NCBI RefSeq assembly: GCF_001639285.1
Contig: NZ_LWMW01000108.1
Span: 19,577 to 83,576, forward strand
From: Methanobrevibacter cuticularis
GTDB lineage: Archaea > Methanobacteriota > Methanobacteria > Methanobacteriales > Methanobacteriaceae
Direction of reading: 5' to 3'
DNA: 64,000 nucleotides
This document shows positions 38,007-47,500 of this stretch, piece by piece. The notes beneath the pieces are model-generated. The model saw only the letters and a list, made by a program, of their open reading frames with translations, did not search any database and had not been told where the DNA came from. How positions within the stretch are numbered: the first letter of the stretch is position 1; the number at the start of each line of letters is the position of its first letter. Both the position numbers and the translations under genes were made by a program.

Positions 38007-38402
38007 ATGACTAGTAAAATTTTCATTGACACATCTTATATAGTTGCTTTATTTGTTCCTAAAGACCAATATCATGAACAAGCTAAAAAAGTACTTCCAA
38101 TGATAGATAAAAAAGAAAAAATAATGTGTCAATCTGTTATAAACGAAACAATTGCATTAATAAATAAAAAAGCAGGAGTTGATGCAAGTAAACGAGTTTA
38201 TAAAGCAATATTAGATAATTTCACTGTTATAACTGAAGATATGGAATTGTATAATGATTCTATGGACACCTTAATTAAATATCATAAATTATCATTAACA
38301 GACAGTATAATAGTAAACTTAATGAAAAAAGATAATATAATTGAAATAGCTAGTTTTGACGATGATTTTGATAGAGTAAACGGAATAGTAAGAATACACT
38401 AA
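38007..38402 (+). CDS. VapC-type PIN-domain toxin (intact)
   Basis: A 131-residue PIN-domain ribonuclease. The first acidic residue is in IFIDTSYIVALF (Asp8), the conserved Glu is in SVINETIAL, and the distal pair is in LSLTDSIIVNLM and ASFDDDFDRV. PIN toxins cleave RNA, often tRNA. It forms a two-gene unit with the antitoxin just upstream. The closest relatives in this window are the decayed tails at 37467 and 45352 and the toxin at 46271. Confidence 0.92.
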   Translation: MTSKIFIDTSYIVALFVPKDQYHEQAKKVLPMIDKKEKIMCQSVINETIALINKKAGVDASKRVYKAILDNFTVITEDMELYNDSMDTLIKYHKLSLTDSIIVNLMKKDNIIEIASFDDDFDRVNGIVRIH

Positions 38403-38424
38403 TGAAATATTAAATGGTGTGTTA

Positions 38425-38640
38425 ATGAATAGAAAAGATCAAACAAATGTTACTTTATATAATAAAGATGTTTATTTAGTGTATTTAGTACCTAATAAAT
38501 AGAGTGTTATTATAATGCCAGATAACATTATAATAGATAATCATCATGTATCATACTGGCATGTACATCCAAAACCTGAAAAACATTATTTAAAAGAAAA
38601 ATATAATATAGGGCATAAAAAAAGCCAATTAATGAAGTAA
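38425..38640 (+). pseudogene. Two short frames, probable decayed small gene
   Basis: 38425-38502 encodes 25 residues (MNRKDQTNVTLYNKDVYLVY...) and ends at TAG. 38515-38640 encodes 41 residues including HHVSYWHVHPKPEKHYLKE. Their amino-acid make-up looks protein-like and they follow the toxin in the same direction. They could be one gene broken by a stop, or two tiny genes. I recognise no family. Confidence 0.35.
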
Positions 38641-39570
38641 TAAAAAGTTAAAAGAAAACATACCTTCACAACCTTTACAAAATTAATTTTCTATACCTTT
38701 ACAGTATCCAAAAATATCATCTTAATTAGATTAGATATGAGCTGGAAACAGTGAAAAACGAATAATATGAGGTTTTATAATATGCTAATTTTTAGCTTTA
38801 AACCTTTACATACCTTTCAAAATAAAGAAAAATAATATCACATTCACGATTTTATTTATACTTTTTTTATTCATTTGTTTTATAATATATTGATTTGTAG
38901 TTAACTTTTTATATGTTGAATTACAAGTTAATAATTGTAGTTTTATAAGTAGTGATTAATCACTATTTTTATAAGATTACAATAGAGGAATATGATAGAA
39001 TATAGGTTTTGGATTCACCTCCTCCCTATTATTCTAATATTCATATCTATAATAAACACTTAATAGCCACACTATTTTAATCATGTTCCAGTTATCTTTG
39101 CGTTTTTACTGTTACCTTGTATAGTGGTATTGCTATCATAATCCTACTTTTATTCTTTTCAATGTAATTTATTATTTGAATATTTACTTTTTTTCTTTTA
39201 ATTCAAATTCTTTAGCTGGTAGTTTTTTAACTATTATCATTTATTAACTTAGTAGCTATTTGTTTATTTTTGTTGCTTATAATCTATAGCTATTAATAAT
39301 CTATAAATGATAGTTTTTGTACTGGTTTAAGCCCTTCTATTAATACTGTGTTTAATGTTGTTAATTTTTCAAGTTTCTTTATTATAACTGTTATTTAATT
39401 GTTTGATGTTTTGATTATTTGATAAGTTTATTTCTTTTATATTTTCTGAATATTCTTTATTTATATTTTCTATCCTTTTTTTCATGAGCTGTTATAATTT
39501 CTTTTATATTACTTTGGTTTTGTTCCAGTGTATTTTTAAGATCGTTGCTTGTATCTGTTTTTTCTTTTAT
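38641..39570. other. Gene-free stretch upstream of the adhesin
   Basis: 930 bp of T-rich DNA. It contains TTCACCTCCTCCC at about 39013-39025 (complement of a ribosome-binding site; no minus-strand gene follows). I find no frame with convincing coding character on either strand. Confidence 0.5.
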
Positions 39571-39700
39571 TTCATTGTTTTTTATTTACTTATTCATGAT
39601 ATATATATATATATATATATATATCAATTATTTTTCAATAAAGTTTATATATGGTATAGGATATAACTATCCTCGTTAGATAATAGTGATTACTCCCTAT
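39571..39700 (+). promoter_or_regulatory. Adhesin promoter region with (AT)13 tract; copy exists at 63859-63990
   Basis: The order is TTCATTGTTTTTTATTTA, then an uninterrupted AT dinucleotide tract (39599-39624), then 20 bp later TTTATATAT at 39644-39652 inside AATAAAGTTTATATATGG, a good archaeal BRE/TATA. The start of the adhesin is about 135 bp further on, giving a long leader. The same layout and sequence occur at the right end of the window. Confidence 0.6.
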
Positions 39701-39788
39701 ATTTTCTAACTTTCTATAAATGTTTTTAAATAATTTTATAGATTTTATATTTGTATATAATTGATTAGAACAGGAGGTGAAAATGAAA

Positions 39789-42700
39789 ATGTTTATAAAA
39801 AATAAACGGTTTATGTCCTTTAGTTTAATGGTTTTAGCTATAATGCTTTTATTTAGTATATCTAGTGTTAGTGCTGGTTCTTATGATTTTACTAATTCTA
39901 ATAATATTCAGGATTTTCAGAATATTATTGATACTGATATTGGTGATGAGTTAGAAATTAATCTTACTAGTGGTTCATACACTGGTTTAGGTCAGATTAA
40001 TGTGACTCGTAATGTTACTATTCAGGGTAAAAGTAATCCTGTAATAACAGGTTCTGGGTCTGGTCTTTTGTTTAATATCACTGCACCTAATGTTCGTATT
40101 ATTAATTTAACGATTATTGGTTATGATACAGCTATACGTTCAAATTCTAGTAATTTAACAATTATGGGTAATAATATTACAACTAAAGATATTAGTATTA
40201 ATTTAGCTAGTTCTGGTGGTGACTTAACTGGTATAACTATTGAGGACAATGTTATTGTTTCTGAAGTAAGTGTTTCGATGGGTTATAGTGCTGTTTATGT
40301 TTCTACAGATTATAGTGGTGCTGTTATTGATGTTTCTTTTATTAATAACAATATAACTGGTAATGGTGGGAGCAGTTCTTCTGGTGTTATTTTTAATACT
40401 GCTGGTTGTTCTATTGATTTAATTTTTGAAAACAACAACATCACAGGAATATCCGGCATGGGTGTTCTGCTGGTTGCACCCGACAGCAACAACTTACAAT
40501 TTACCTTCAATAACAACAACATCACAGGACAAGGCTATGGTGTTGAGCTGTATGCAGAAGACGGCAAAAACTCGCAATTTACCTTCACCAACAACAACAT
40601 CATAGCATATGATGTTTTTCTGATGACTTATGGTGTTTATCTGAGTGCACACGGCAACAATAACTCACAATTTACCTTCACCAACAACAACATCACAGGA
40701 ACATACTATGGTGTTAAGCTGAATGCATACGACAGCAAAAACTTGCAATTTACCTTCACCAACAACAACATCACAGGAACAGACTATGGTCATGGTGTTT
40801 CTCTGGATGCACCCGACAGCAACAACTTACAATTTACCTTCAATAACAACAACATCACAGGACAAGGCTATGGTGTTGAACTGAATGCATACGGCAACAA
40901 TAACTCGCAATTTACCTTCACCAACAACAACATCACAGGAGGCGATTGTGTTTATCTGTCTGCATCCAGCAGCAACAACTTGCAATTTACCTTCAATAAC
41001 AACAACATCACAGGACAAGGCTATGGTGTTGAACTGAATGCATACGGCAACAATAACTCGCAATTTACCTTCACCAACAACAACATCACAGGAGGCGATT
41101 GTGTTTATCTGTCTGCATCCAGCAGCAACAACTTGCAATTTACCTTCAATAACAACAACATCACAGGACAAGGCTATGGTGTTGAGCTGTATGGAGACAG
41201 CACCAAAAATACCAATATAACCTTCACCTACAACAACATCACAGGAATATATGGTGTTGATCTGTCTGCATCCAGCAGCAACAACTTACAATTTACCTTC
41301 ACCTACAACAACATCACAGGACAAGACTATGGTGTTTCTCTGGATGCACAAGACAACAACAACTTACAATTTACCTTTACTAACAACAACATCACAGGAA
41401 CATCCGATGGTGTTTATCTGGAGGTATACAGTAGCAACAATACCAATATAACCTTTAATGAGAATAATATTACTGGTGGTAATTATGCTGTGTATGTTTA
41501 TTCTTATGATGGTAATGTTAGTGGTATTAGGTTTTTGAATAATACTATTAATGCTACAAATGGTGATGGATTCTATTTTGACTCACAAGGGAGTAGTATA
41601 CCTACTGATATTAGTGATTTTATTGTTCGTGGTAATACTATTTATGCTGAGAATGGTGCTGGTTTGAATTTTACTGGATTAGTTGCTGGTTCCCTTGTTA
41701 ATGTTACTGTTGAGTATAATCGTATTATATCAATGGTTGGTGTTAATATCACTGGTTATGATACTACTGATAGTAGTTTTGATTATAATTGGTGGGGAGT
41801 TGACGATATAGCTAATAAGATTTTTGGTATTGATACCAATAATCATTATATTTTGAATATTACTAATACTTCTAGTTTGGATAATGTTCATTTTGGTGAT
41901 AATGTTAGTTTTTATCTGTTGGTCTTGAATACTACTCGTGATAATACTGGTGTTAAGAATTTGCCTGATTTTGTTATTAATGGTACTTTAAATGGTGTAG
42001 CTTATAATGTTAGTCGTGCTGATGGTTTTGTTTATGAATTTACAGTTCTAAAATTAGGTAATAATATTTTAGATGCTAGTTTAGATGCTGCATATAATAT
42101 TACAACTTTCACAGTTAAGAATAATACTAATTCTACTATAACAGTTAATCCTAATCCTGTGAATATTGGTGAAAATATCACTGTTGGTGGTTTTTTAGCT
42201 AATCATACAGGTGTTGTTTTTGTTAATGTTACTGTTGATGGCACATTATTTACTAATGTTACTGTTAATGCTGGTTATTGGGAGTTAAATTACACTACTA
42301 ATCGTACTGGTACTGATTTAGAGGTTATTGTTAGCTTTGCGGGTGATAGTAATTACGATGCTTTTACTAATTCTACTACTTTCAATGTTACTAAATTAGC
42401 TGTTAATTCAACTATAAACATTCCATCTAATGTTAAAGTGGGTAAAACCATAACAATTGATGGAGTGCTTGTTGATGAGAATGGTGATGTAATAGCTAAT
42501 GCTCTAATTACTGTTACTGTTGATGGTAAAGTTTACACTTTGACTACTGATTCTAATGGTCGATGGAGTCTTACTTATAAACCAACACACATAGGAAATG
42601 TTAATGCTGTTTTGGATTATGCAGGAAACGACAAATACTTTAGCTATACCAATACCACAACTTTTAATATTGTAAAAGGCGAAGCTATCGTTGATATTGA

Positions 42701-43115
42701 TGTAGTTAAAAATTCTGACGGATCTGTTGATGTGATTATCACAGTAACCGATGAAGACGGCGATCCAATACCAGACTATAAAGTTAATGTTGAATTGGAT
42801 GGTAAACACATCGGAGATATCGTTACTGATGTCGATGGTGTTGGAAGAATCCATATACCAAGTAGTGAATTCAGTGATGGTCGTCATGTGATTACAGTTA
42901 CATCTGATGATGAAAATTTCAATGTTAATCCAGTTTCAGTTGAGTTTGAAACCCAAAACAACGATAATGACAAAAATGATACTAATAATACTAATAAAAC
43001 AAATAACAATCCAGTAACTAGTGCTACTATGAAAAATACAGGAATGCCGATAATAGCTATTATATTAGTGTTGTTAACCATATTTGGAATAAATATTAGA
43101 AAAAAACAAGATTAA
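39789..43115 (+). CDS. Adhesin-like surface protein with parallel beta-helix repeats
   Basis: About 1108 residues. A signal peptide (about 1-30, LMVLAIMLLFSISSVSAG) is followed by a right-handed beta-helix region, with Asn-rich repeats of about 22-27 residues built on NNNITG-x-x-YGV (about residues 200-570). Two or three Ig/Big-like domains follow (about 780-1060: TVNPNPVNIGENITVGG, IPSNVKVGKTITIDGVL). A polar linker and the end TMKNTGMPIIAIILVLLTIF-GINIRKKQD form a TG-x-P plus membrane-helix anchor, typical of methanogen adhesin-like proteins. The very strong AGGAGGTGA site best fits ATG 39789; GTG 39777 and ATG 39783 overlap or crowd it. It probably mediates attachment to other cells or host surfaces (inference). 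Confidence 0.9.
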   Translation: MFIKNKRFMSFSLMVLAIMLLFSISSVSAGSYDFTNSNNIQDFQNIIDTDIGDELEINLTSGSYTGLGQINVTRNVTIQGKSNPVITGSGSGLLFNITAPNVRIINLTIIGYDTAIRSNSSNLTIMGNNITTKDISINLASSGGDLTGITIEDNVIVSEVSVSMGYSAVYVSTDYSGAVIDVSFINNNITGNGGSSSSGVIFNTAGCSIDLIFENNNITGISGMGVLLVAPDSNNLQFTFNNNNITGQGYGVELYAEDGKNSQFTFTNNNIIAYDVFLMTYGVYLSAHGNNNSQFTFTNNNITGTYYGVKLNAYDSKNLQFTFTNNNITGTDYGHGVSLDAPDSNNLQFTFNNNNITGQGYGVELNAYGNNNSQFTFTNNNITGGDCVYLSASSSNNLQFTFNNNNITGQGYGVELNAYGNNNSQFTFTNNNITGGDCVYLSASSSNNLQFTFNNNNITGQGYGVELYGDSTKNTNITFTYNNITGIYGVDLSASSSNNLQFTFTYNNITGQDYGVSLDAQDNNNLQFTFTNNNITGTSDGVYLEVYSSNNTNITFNENNITGGNYAVYVYSYDGNVSGIRFLNNTINATNGDGFYFDSQGSSIPTDISDFIVRGNTIYAENGAGLNFTGLVAGSLVNVTVEYNRIISMVGVNITGYDTTDSSFDYNWWGVDDIANKIFGIDTNNHYILNITNTSSLDNVHFGDNVSFYLLVLNTTRDNTGVKNLPDFVINGTLNGVAYNVSRADGFVYEFTVLKLGNNILDASLDAAYNITTFTVKNNTNSTITVNPNPVNIGENITVGGFLANHTGVVFVNVTVDGTLFTNVTVNAGYWELNYTTNRTGTDLEVIVSFAGDSNYDAFTNSTTFNVTKLAVNSTINIPSNVKVGKTITIDGVLVDENGDVIANALITVTVDGKVYTLTTDSNGRWSLTYKPTHIGNVNAVLDYAGNDKYFSYTNTTTFNIVKGEAIVDIDVVKNSDGSVDVIITVTDEDGDPIPDYKVNVELDGKHIGDIVTDVDGVGRIHIPSSEFSDGRHVITVTSDDENFNVNPVSVEFETQNNDNDKNDTNNTNKTNNNPVTSATMKNTGMPIIAIILVLLTIFGINIRKKQD
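40430..41460 (+). repeat. Intragenic repeat array with an exact 153-bp duplication
   Basis: Within the adhesin the segments AACAACAACATCACAGGA and CAATTTACCTTCA recur about 14 times. The block starting at 40831 is repeated at 40984 and again in part at 41137, each exactly 153 bp (51 codons) apart. The array uses AAC, ACC and TTC, while flanking parts of the same gene use AAT, ACT and TTT, so it is compositionally distinct. Confidence 0.93.
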
Positions 43116-43136
43116 ACATTTTTAGGAGGATTTATT

Positions 43137-43197
43137 TATTTTCTCCTTTATTTATTTTTTTATTATTTTTTATTTTTATTTTTATTTTTCATTTTTA
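43137..43197 (+). terminator. T-rich terminator after the adhesin gene
   Basis: Shortly after the stop there are long T runs (TTTTTTTATTATTTTTTATTT) interrupted by single A or C bases, as in archaeal intrinsic terminators. There is no strong hairpin. The 291-bp gap to the next gene has no other feature. Confidence 0.45.
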
Positions 43198-43406
43198 AGA
43201 CAATATTGCTCCTATTTATTGGAATAATTTATATATAATCAATATTTGATAGAATATATAATTTTTTCACTTTCAATAAAAGTTTTGAAGAGAAAATTAT
43301 ATATTTTATAAGGTTAAAAATAAATAGTGATTAAGATTAAAATTATAATCAATATTAAAGATAAATTAATTAAAAGATAATGTGAAATGGAAAGAAGGTA
43401 ATTATA

Positions 43407-45053
43407 ATGAAGAAGTTGCCAATAGGGATACAAACATTTAGGGAAATACAAGAAGAAAACTATGTTTATATAGATAAAACTAAATATATACATAAGTTAG
43501 CCACAGAAGGGAAATCCTATTTCTTATCAAGACCTCGTAGGTTTGGAAAATCATTACTTCTCAGTACCATAGAAGAACTATTTAATGGAAATGAGAAACT
43601 GTTTGAAGGGTTGTATATTTATGATAAATGGGACTGGGAAGAAACATACCCCATAATACATCTGGACTTCACTAAACTTAACTTCAACACTCCAAAAAAC
43701 CTAGAAAAATCACTTAACACTTTTCTTACTAAGTTAGCAAAAGATAATGGAATAAATCTTACAAATAATGAATTATATTCATTCAGATTTGCAGAAATAA
43801 TAGAGGAGTTATATAAAAAAACAAACAAAAGAGTTGTGGTTTTAATAGATGAGTATGACAAACCTATCATAGATAATATATCTGAAAAGGAAATTTTAAA
43901 TGGAAATCAAAAAATTTTAAGAAGCTTTTACAATGTTTTAAAAGGTGCTGATCAGTATATTAAATTTATCTTTATTACTGGTATCTCTAAACTTGGCAAA
44001 ATCGGAGATTTTGCTGAGTTAGAAAATCTTCGATTTTCTAAATTTGCTAATATGTCACTGTTTTCTTCGTTAAATAGTCTTGATGATATTACATTAAATA
44101 GAAACTTTGCTTGCATTTGTGGATACACTCATCAAGACCTAAGAAACAATTTTAAAGATTATTTAAGTATTCTTAAGGGAGAAGAATCGTTAACTGAGGA
44201 AGAAACAATTGATAAAATCAATCATTGGTATGATGGCTATAGTTGGGATGGAGAAAACAAAGTTTATAATCCATTTTCAACATTGAAGTTATTTAAAGAA
44301 AATGAATTTTCTAATTATTGGTTTGAAACTGCTACTCCAGAACTCTTAATAAATGTTTTAAAAACTTCAAATGACTATAAAGAAGTATTAAATCCAATAA
44401 CAGTGAAACAATCGAGGTTTAAAACATTTGACTGTGATAACATAGACCCTATAAGTATATTCTTCCAAACAGGATACTTAACGATCACTGAGAAAATGAT
44501 TATCAATGAAATTATTCATTATAAACTTGAATTTCCTAATTTTGAAGTAGAAAGCTCATTATTAGACCATCTAATAGATTTAAACATATCTGAAGAGAGA
44601 ACCATTGAAAGAAAAGAAAAAATAATCTCTTATATAGAACAGTGTGATAATGAAAATTTCCAAAAGGAAATGAGGGCTTTTTTAGCAAGAATACCAAATA
44701 GAATACATATAGAAAGAGAACATTATTATCAATCTATATTTTTAGCTTGGTTATATGCTTTAGGATTTGAAACAGAAGGAGAAATGCCAACAAACATAGG
44801 TTTTACAGATATGATATTAAAAGAAGAAGATTTCACAGTACTTGCTGAATTTAAATTCTCAAAAATAAACCCAAAAACAGATTTACCAGTCACAAGCTAT
44901 GAAAAAATGTTAATCGACGCAATAAAACAAATAAAGACAAGAAAATACTATGAAAAATATCCTGATAAGAAAATAATAGCTATTGCTGTAGCATTTGCAG
45001 GAAAACAACTACAAACACAAATAAAGAGAATCGAAGATTCTTTAAGTTATTGA
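43407..45053 (+). CDS. AAA-ATPase-like / PD-(D/E)XK nuclease-like protein
   Basis: A 548-residue protein of the family found in many copies in gut Bacteroidetes and Methanobrevibacter (Pfam AAA-ATPase_like plus a C-terminal PD-(D/E)XK domain). The N-terminus MKKLPIGIQTFREI and YVYIDKTKYI is diagnostic. A Walker A variant SRPRRFGKSLLLST is at about 41-54, and a Walker B-like VVVLIDEYDKPI at about 143-154. The C-terminal part has TDMILKEEDFTVLAEFKFSK at about 470-490, with Asp and Glu-x-Lys as in PD-(D/E)XK nucleases. The cellular role is unknown. It sits in an accessory island near toxin-antitoxin genes, and a hairpin element follows its stop within a few bases. Confidence 0.9.
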   Translation: MKKLPIGIQTFREIQEENYVYIDKTKYIHKLATEGKSYFLSRPRRFGKSLLLSTIEELFNGNEKLFEGLYIYDKWDWEETYPIIHLDFTKLNFNTPKNLEKSLNTFLTKLAKDNGINLTNNELYSFRFAEIIEELYKKTNKRVVVLIDEYDKPIIDNISEKEILNGNQKILRSFYNVLKGADQYIKFIFITGISKLGKIGDFAELENLRFSKFANMSLFSSLNSLDDITLNRNFACICGYTHQDLRNNFKDYLSILKGEESLTEEETIDKINHWYDGYSWDGENKVYNPFSTLKLFKENEFSNYWFETATPELLINVLKTSNDYKEVLNPITVKQSRFKTFDCDNIDPISIFFQTGYLTITEKMIINEIIHYKLEFPNFEVESSLLDHLIDLNISEERTIERKEKIISYIEQCDNENFQKEMRAFLARIPNRIHIEREHYYQSIFLAWLYALGFETEGEMPTNIGFTDMILKEEDFTVLAEFKFSKINPKTDLPVTSYEKMLIDAIKQIKTRKYYEKYPDKKIIAIAVAFAGKQLQTQIKRIEDSLSY

Positions 45054-45058
45054 AAATA

Positions 45059-45166
45059 GGGTCGTGGTTCAAAAGTCATTTTTCAAGAAAAAAATTTTCT
45101 TTATTTCCTAAACAAATGAATTTAGAACTGTTTTTGTTTAATGATTTAGACTTTTGGCCACGACTC
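45059..45166. mobile_element. Hairpin element with 17-18 bp inverted arms (MITE-like), adjacent IS-end-like sequence
   Basis: Left arm GTCGTGGTTCAAAAGTC (45061-45077) and right arm GACTTTTGGCCACGAC (45149-45164) are imperfect inverted repeats about 70 bp apart. They begin six bases after the stop of the ATPase gene. Just beyond, at 45183-45199, is CTGGGAGTGTCCCAAAA, which looks like the terminal repeat of an insertion sequence. No transposase is inside, so a MITE or a strong terminator are both possible. Confidence 0.4.
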
Positions 45167-45351
45167 AAATAACTAAAAAAATCTGGGAGTGTCCCAAAAT
45201 TCACTATTTCAAAGATTTTGATAAATTTAACTTTCCTATAAATGATTCAAATATTAAATAACACCTGAATACTTATTAATATCTTTAATTAAATAAATAT
45301 TTTTATTTAATTTAATTTTAAATAGCTATTAATCACTAGAAATGATTAATA

Positions 45352-45549
45352 ATGATTAATAATATAATTATAATATATAATATTGATTATTATATTGAGG
45401 GTATGAAGCAGTTAAAACTATATTATCCTAAAAGAATAGCATTTTTTGACTGTGTTTATATGGCATTAATGGAAGAACTAGGAATAAAAGAAATAGCATC
45501 ATTTGATGAGGATTTTGACTTAAACAAAAATATAAAAAGAATATTTTAG
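45352..45549 (+). pseudogene. PIN-domain (VapC) toxin C-terminal remnant
   Basis: The frame contains IEGMKQLKLYYPKRIAFFDC, VYMALMEELGIKEIASFDED and ends FDLNKNIKRIF-stop. It aligns by eye with the intact toxin at 46271-46675 (ETMERMLEYLPQRLPFWDC, LYIELMEQLGIEKIATS). The first catalytic half is missing and the upstream bases are AT-rich, so it is a truncated gene. Confidence 0.78.
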
Positions 45550-45550
45550 G

Positions 45551-45778
45551 AATTTGTCAACTTCTAGCATTAATGCAACTGTTTTTGGTGGTGCTATACT
45601 TGCAGATAGTTAAAATGCAAGTATAACCAATTCTAAGTTCACTAACAATAAAGCTGGTGCTAATGTTGGTGGAATTTACAACCAAGGAAATATGACTGTT
45701 TTTAATAACATTATGAATGGTAACACTGCTGGTAGTAGTGGTAATATGGTTTATAATGTTGGTAACATGTATTCTTAA
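45551..45778 (+). pseudogene. Adhesin-like protein fragment with in-frame stop
   Basis: A 76-codon frame reads NLSTSSINATVFGGAILADS, a TAA at 45611, then NASITNSKFTNNKAGANVGG and IYNQGNMTVFNNIMNGNTAG, ending at TAA 45776. The pattern of FTNNKAG / GNM repeats is typical of adhesin-like beta-helix proteins. There is no start, signal peptide or anchor, so it is a remnant of a second surface-protein gene. Confidence 0.75.
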
Positions 45779-46016
45779 ATTGACTTATATTAACAACTCT
45801 ACAAAATTTATTATTTAATTTCATAAATTATAAAGTCTTGAGATTGTCAATTTGTTAGTTGGAATTTTTTTGTTGAAAATAAAGACATAGTAGCTAAATA
45901 AAAAATATAATTATTACCAAAAATTTCGTGCTTGATTATATTTGTGAAAAACCTTTCAAAAAGAAAAATAATCAACTGATTGTGTCATGCCCTAATATGG
46001 GATTGAAAGTGAAGTT

Positions 46017-46244
46017 TTGAATAAAATAGAATATTTTACTGCTGGTGGCGTTATTTGCCATAATTGTAAAAATATTATTCCTCAAAATAAAAAATTTGAG
46101 AATAAACGAGAAAATTGGGTAAAAAAGACAACTGCAACAGATGTAGCAAAAGGTGCTGGATTATTAGCTGGTGCTGGTATAGGAACTATTTTAATTGGAA
46201 TTATTTGTTTATTTGTACTATTATATGTGGCTTTAATATTATAA
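46017..46244 (+). CDS. Small zinc-ribbon membrane protein, possibly frameshifted
   Basis: A 75-residue frame from a TTG start. It contains one CHNC knuckle (residues about 14-17), a basic segment, and a C-terminal membrane helix (about 47-73, GLLAGAGIGTILIGIICLFV). The matching N-terminal half of a zinc ribbon (IVSCPNMGLKVKF) lies immediately upstream in a different frame, ending at 46020. This suggests that one gene was broken by a frameshift. The second Cys of that upstream knuckle is changed to Met. Confidence 0.5.
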   Translation: MNKIEYFTAGGVICHNCKNIIPQNKKFENKRENWVKKTTATDVAKGAGLLAGAGIGTILIGIICLFVLLYVALIL

Positions 46245-46270
46245 AAGTGTGGAGAAAAAAAATCTTTTAC

Positions 46271-46675
46271 TTAGTTTTTCTGCCCTATTACTTCAATTCC
46301 TTTATTTTTGAAATGTTTGTTGGATGTAGCTATTTTTTCTATTCCTAATTGTTCCATTAGCTCTATATATAAACAATCCCAAAAAGGTAGTCTTTGAGGT
46401 AGATATTCTAACATTCTTTCCATAGTTTCATTATATAGGGGAACATCTTCAAATATTTTGAATTTTCCACCATTTAACCTGATATATGATTTCTCTAATA
46501 TTTCTTTTGAAACCTTTAATTTTATATTTAAAACAGTCATTACTTCTAAAATTACTGAATTAGATATTATTAATTGTTTATCTTTAATTTTATTATATAT
46601 TTTCACTGCTTTTTCATGGTTATCTTCAGTATCAACAAATAAATCAATTACAAAATTAACATCTAAAAATATCAT
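46271..46675 (-). CDS. VapC-type PIN-domain toxin
   Basis: A 134-residue PIN-domain ribonuclease. Catalytic acids are seen in IFLDVNFVIDLF (Asp5), in SNSVILEVMTVL (Glu), and in RLPFWDCLYIELM (Asp). The final acidic position reads IATSNKHF instead of the usual SFD-x-DF, so the last acid is altered. It is one base downstream of its antitoxin on the minus strand. Orientation is opposite to the other TA pair at 37.8-38.4 kb. Confidence 0.88.
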   Translation of the reverse strand: MIFLDVNFVIDLFVDTEDNHEKAVKIYNKIKDKQLIISNSVILEVMTVLNIKLKVSKEILEKSYIRLNGGKFKIFEDVPLYNETMERMLEYLPQRLPFWDCLYIELMEQLGIEKIATSNKHFKNKGIEVIGQKN

Positions 46676-46676
46676 T

Positions 46677-46949
46677 TTAATATTCCCCTTTTCTTATTTC
46701 ATCTACTGCTTTTACTGAATTAAATCCTTTTGGGGCTTTTATAACTCCTATTATGTCATCAATAGATGCGTCGGGGTCTTGTTCTACAAGTATTTTTAAT
46801 TTGGTTTTATTCTCTTTGGGTTCTTTTTCTATTCCTTGCTTTATGTATTCTGTTATCACTTCTGTTTGTGTAATATTTCTATTGTTAGCTATTCTTTTAA
46901 CTGTGTTAATCAGCTTTGTATCTAAATTTATACTGGTTTTAACTTTCAT
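46677..46949 (-). CDS. VapB-type ribbon-helix-helix antitoxin
   Basis: A 90-residue antitoxin. KVKTSINLDTKLINTVKRIA and ITQTEVITEYIKQGIEKEP form the ribbon-helix-helix domain, clearly paralogous to the antitoxin at 37756-38001 (KVKTTLNLDTDILKAIKVVA, TTQTEIINEYLKQGLKNEP). The tail GFNSVKAVDEIRKGEY matches the other's FNSVEEVRKLRNKE. It is followed by the toxin after one base, so the two are translationally coupled. Confidence 0.88.
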   Translation of the reverse strand: MKVKTSINLDTKLINTVKRIANNRNITQTEVITEYIKQGIEKEPKENKTKLKILVEQDPDASIDDIIGVIKAPKGFNSVKAVDEIRKGEY

Positions 46950-47500
46950 TTACTTACACCTCTATAATTTTTTTAAAATAATCTGTATTATATACTCTGT
47001 ATTATGTAGTATATAATATTAACTATTTCTTAAATAATTGAGTTTTTTTAAAATAATTATTAAATATTATAAAAAATATTGTTTAATACAAAAACAAACA
47101 TAATACTATAATAAAAAGTAGAAGAAATTTCTTAAATTGACAGAATTGATTTTAAGCAAAAGTTTATAAATATAAAATTATAATTATAATATTATAATAA
47201 ATAATTAACTAGCAAGAATTTATTAAAAATGATAAATTTAATAAATTAAGAAGAATATAAATAAAGAATATTACAAATAATATAATGAATATAAATAAAG
47301 AATATTACAAATAATATAATAATAACTATAAATTAAAATGATTATAAAATTAACTAAGATTAAAGAAAATCTAAATTATTATCAATAGTGTATTCACTTA
47401 TAATTATATTGATGATTATTAAAATATTGATAATCTATTAAAATAAAAATTTAGCTAATAATCTTAATATTATTTTTTACAGTATAAGTAGGGATTTTCA
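46950..47500. other. Spacer with a TATA-like element upstream of secE
   Basis: 551 bp. GCAAAAGTTTATAAATATA (about 47156-47174) is a good BRE/TATA match 330 bp before secE. A 37-bp direct repeat (GAATATAAATAAAGAATATT) occurs at about 47251 and 47288. No gene is seen. Confidence 0.5.

Noticed and set aside
39013..39025. TTCACCTCCTCCC as a minus-strand ribosome-binding site
   Set aside because: No open frame starts at a suitable distance on the minus strand.
41038..41451. Small frames inside the adhesin repeat region (other frames, both strands)
   Set aside because: Shadows created by the repeats of the adhesin gene.
46115..46348. Alternative frame over the zinc-ribbon gene and the 3' end of the second toxin
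   Set aside because: Overlaps two better-supported genes and has low-complexity composition.
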